From Pseudomonadota bacterium (GTDB taxonomy: Bacteria > Pseudomonadota > Alphaproteobacteria > Rhizobiales > Rhizobiaceae): a stretch of DNA of 5,626 nucleotides. Under the pieces are notes generated by a model. That model did no database searches and was not told the DNA's origin. It saw only the letters and a list, made by a program, of their open reading frames with translations. The position numbers were made by a program, and so were the translations under genes. How positions within the stretch are numbered: position 1 is the first letter of the stretch; each line of letters starts with the position of its first letter. The stretch lies in contig JAEWPB010000107.1 in the NCBI GenBank assembly GCA_023399465.1, positions 1 to 5,626 on the forward strand, given 5' to 3'. This document shows, piece after piece, positions 4,530 to 5,626 of the stretch.

Positions 4530-5626
4530 ATGTTAAACGATCAGGATCGCATCTTTACCAACATCTACGGCCTGAAGGACAAGTCGCTCAAGGGAGCGAT
4601 GGCGCGCGGGCATTGGGACGGCACCAAGCAGCTTCTTGAAAAGGGCAGGGACTGGATCATCAACGAGGTCAAGGCTTCGGGTCTGCGCGGTCGCGGCGGC
4701 GCCGGCTTCCCGACTGGCCTCAAGTGGTCGTTCATGCCGAAGGAAAATGACGGGCGCCCGCATTACCTCGTCGTCAACGCCGACGAATCCGAGCCCGGCA
4801 CCTGCAAGGACCGCGACATCCTGCGTAACGATCCGCATACGCTGATCGAAGGCTGCGTGATTGCGTCCTTCGCCATGGGTGCCCATACCGCCTACATCTA
4901 TGTACGCGGCGAGTTCATGCGCGAACGCGAGGCGCTGCAGGCAGCGATCGACGAATGCTATGAAGCCGGTTTGTTGGGCAAGAACAACAAGTTGGGCTAC
5001 GACATTGACATTTATGTTCATCACGGCGCCGGCGCTTACATCTGCGGCGAGGAAACCGCGCTGCTCGAAAGCCTCGAAGGCAAGAAGGGCCAGCCGCGCC
5101 TGAAGCCGCCGTTCCCGGCCAACATGGGCCTCTATGGCTGCCCGACGACGGTGAACAATGTCGAATCGATCGCAGTCACGCCGACGATTCTGCGTCGCGG
5201 CGCCAGCTGGTTCTCGTCGATCGGCCGTCCGAACAATGTCGGCACCAAGCTGTTCATGATTTCGGGTCACGTAAACCGTCCGTGCACGGTCGAGGAAAAT
5301 CTCGGCATCACGTTCCGCGAGATCATCGAGAAGCACGCCGGCGGCATTCGCGGCGGCTGGGACAACCTGCTCGCGGTCATTCCGGGCGGTGCATCCTGCC
5401 CGGTCGTCAAGGGCGAGGACATGGCCGACGCGATCATGGATTTCGACGGCATGCGCGAGGTCAAGTCGTCGTTCGGTACCGGCGGCATGATCGTCATGGA
5501 CAAGTCGACCGACATCATCAAGGCGATCTGGCGCATCTCGGCATTCTTCAAGCATGAGAGCTGCGGCCAGTGCACGCCGTGCCGCGAAGGCACCGGCTGG
5601 ATGATGCGCGTCATGGAGCGCATGGT
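4530..5626 (+). CDS. nuoF: NADH-quinone oxidoreductase subunit F (NuoF / 51-kDa), 3' end cut by the window
   Basis: NuoF binds NADH and FMN, starts electron transfer in complex I, and carries [4Fe-4S] cluster N3. The frame is open from the ATG at 4530 to the window edge, giving 365 residues of an expected 430 or so; the missing part is simply outside the window. The glycine-rich nucleotide site GLRGRGGAGFPTGLKW is at residues 51-66. VVNADESEPGTCKDR (81-95) is part of the FMN pocket. The 51-kDa signature GAGAYICGEETALLES is at 166-181. The second signature, ESCGQCTPCREG (343-354), supplies three N3 ligands, Cys345, Cys348 and Cys351; the fourth lies beyond the edge. The gene starts 10 nt after nuoE behind a strong ribosome binding site. 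NuoE is its direct partner in the NADH-dehydrogenase module. Confidence 0.97.
   Translation, partial: MLNDQDRIFTNIYGLKDKSLKGAMARGHWDGTKQLLEKGRDWIINEVKASGLRGRGGAGFPTGLKWSFMPKENDGRPHYLVVNADESEPGTCKDRDILRNDPHTLIEGCVIASFAMGAHTAYIYVRGEFMREREALQAAIDECYEAGLLGKNNKLGYDIDIYVHHGAGAYICGEETALLESLEGKKGQPRLKPPFPANMGLYGCPTTVNNVESIAVTPTILRRGASWFSSIGRPNNVGTKLFMISGHVNRPCTVEENLGITFREIIEKHAGGIRGGWDNLLAVIPGGASCPVVKGEDMADAIMDFDGMREVKSSFGTGGMIVMDKSTDIIKAIWRISAFFKHESCGQCTPCREGTGWMMRVMERM

Noticed and set aside
4533..5555. Long reverse-strand open frame (340 codons) opposite nuoF
   Set aside because: NuoF on the + strand matches its family signatures throughout this span. The antisense frame has shadow-type composition and no domain I recognise.

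Overview
The window carries a tRNA-Asp gene followed by the 5' half of a nuo operon, which encodes proton-pumping NADH:quinone oxidoreductase (respiratory complex I). All genes lie on the + strand. The host is most likely an alphaproteobacterium of the Rhizobiales, probably a Rhizobium/Agrobacterium-type member of the Rhizobiaceae. The reasons are the high G+C coding style, separate nuoC and nuoD genes instead of a fused nuoCD, the mitochondrion-like NuoB, NuoC and NuoD sequences, a long NuoE with a C-terminal helix-hairpin-helix-like domain, and a small secreted-protein gene between nuoD and nuoE. I made this assignment from remembered family features, not from a database search.

Layout: 1-50 is intergenic sequence with a short inverted repeat. 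51-127 is tRNA-Asp(GUC) with an encoded CCA end. 128-417 is a non-coding spacer that starts pyrimidine-rich and becomes GC-rich and palindromic; it should hold the tRNA trailer and the nuo promoter and leader. The genes follow: nuoA (418-783), nuoB (774-1355, overlapping nuoA), nuoC (1373-1975), a 76-nt gap, nuoD (2052-3242), a small predicted exported protein (3242-3505, start overlapping the nuoD stop), nuoE (3524-4519) and nuoF (4530 to beyond the window end).

The genes work together. NuoF binds FMN and oxidises NADH. With NuoE (cluster N1a) it forms the tip of the peripheral arm. Electrons pass down the Fe-S chain to N2 in NuoB, at the NuoB-NuoD interface where quinone is reduced. NuoC and NuoD build the connecting module, and NuoA is a membrane subunit next to the quinone site. 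The Fe-S cysteines of NuoB and NuoE are all present, as are the quinone-site residues of NuoD. NuoF shows three of its four N3 cysteines because the gene is cut by the window edge. nuoG and later genes are expected downstream but are not seen.

No CRISPR array, insertion sequence, phage or defence system is visible. The two least ordinary items are the secreted small protein embedded between nuoD and nuoE, and the extra C-terminal domain on NuoE.
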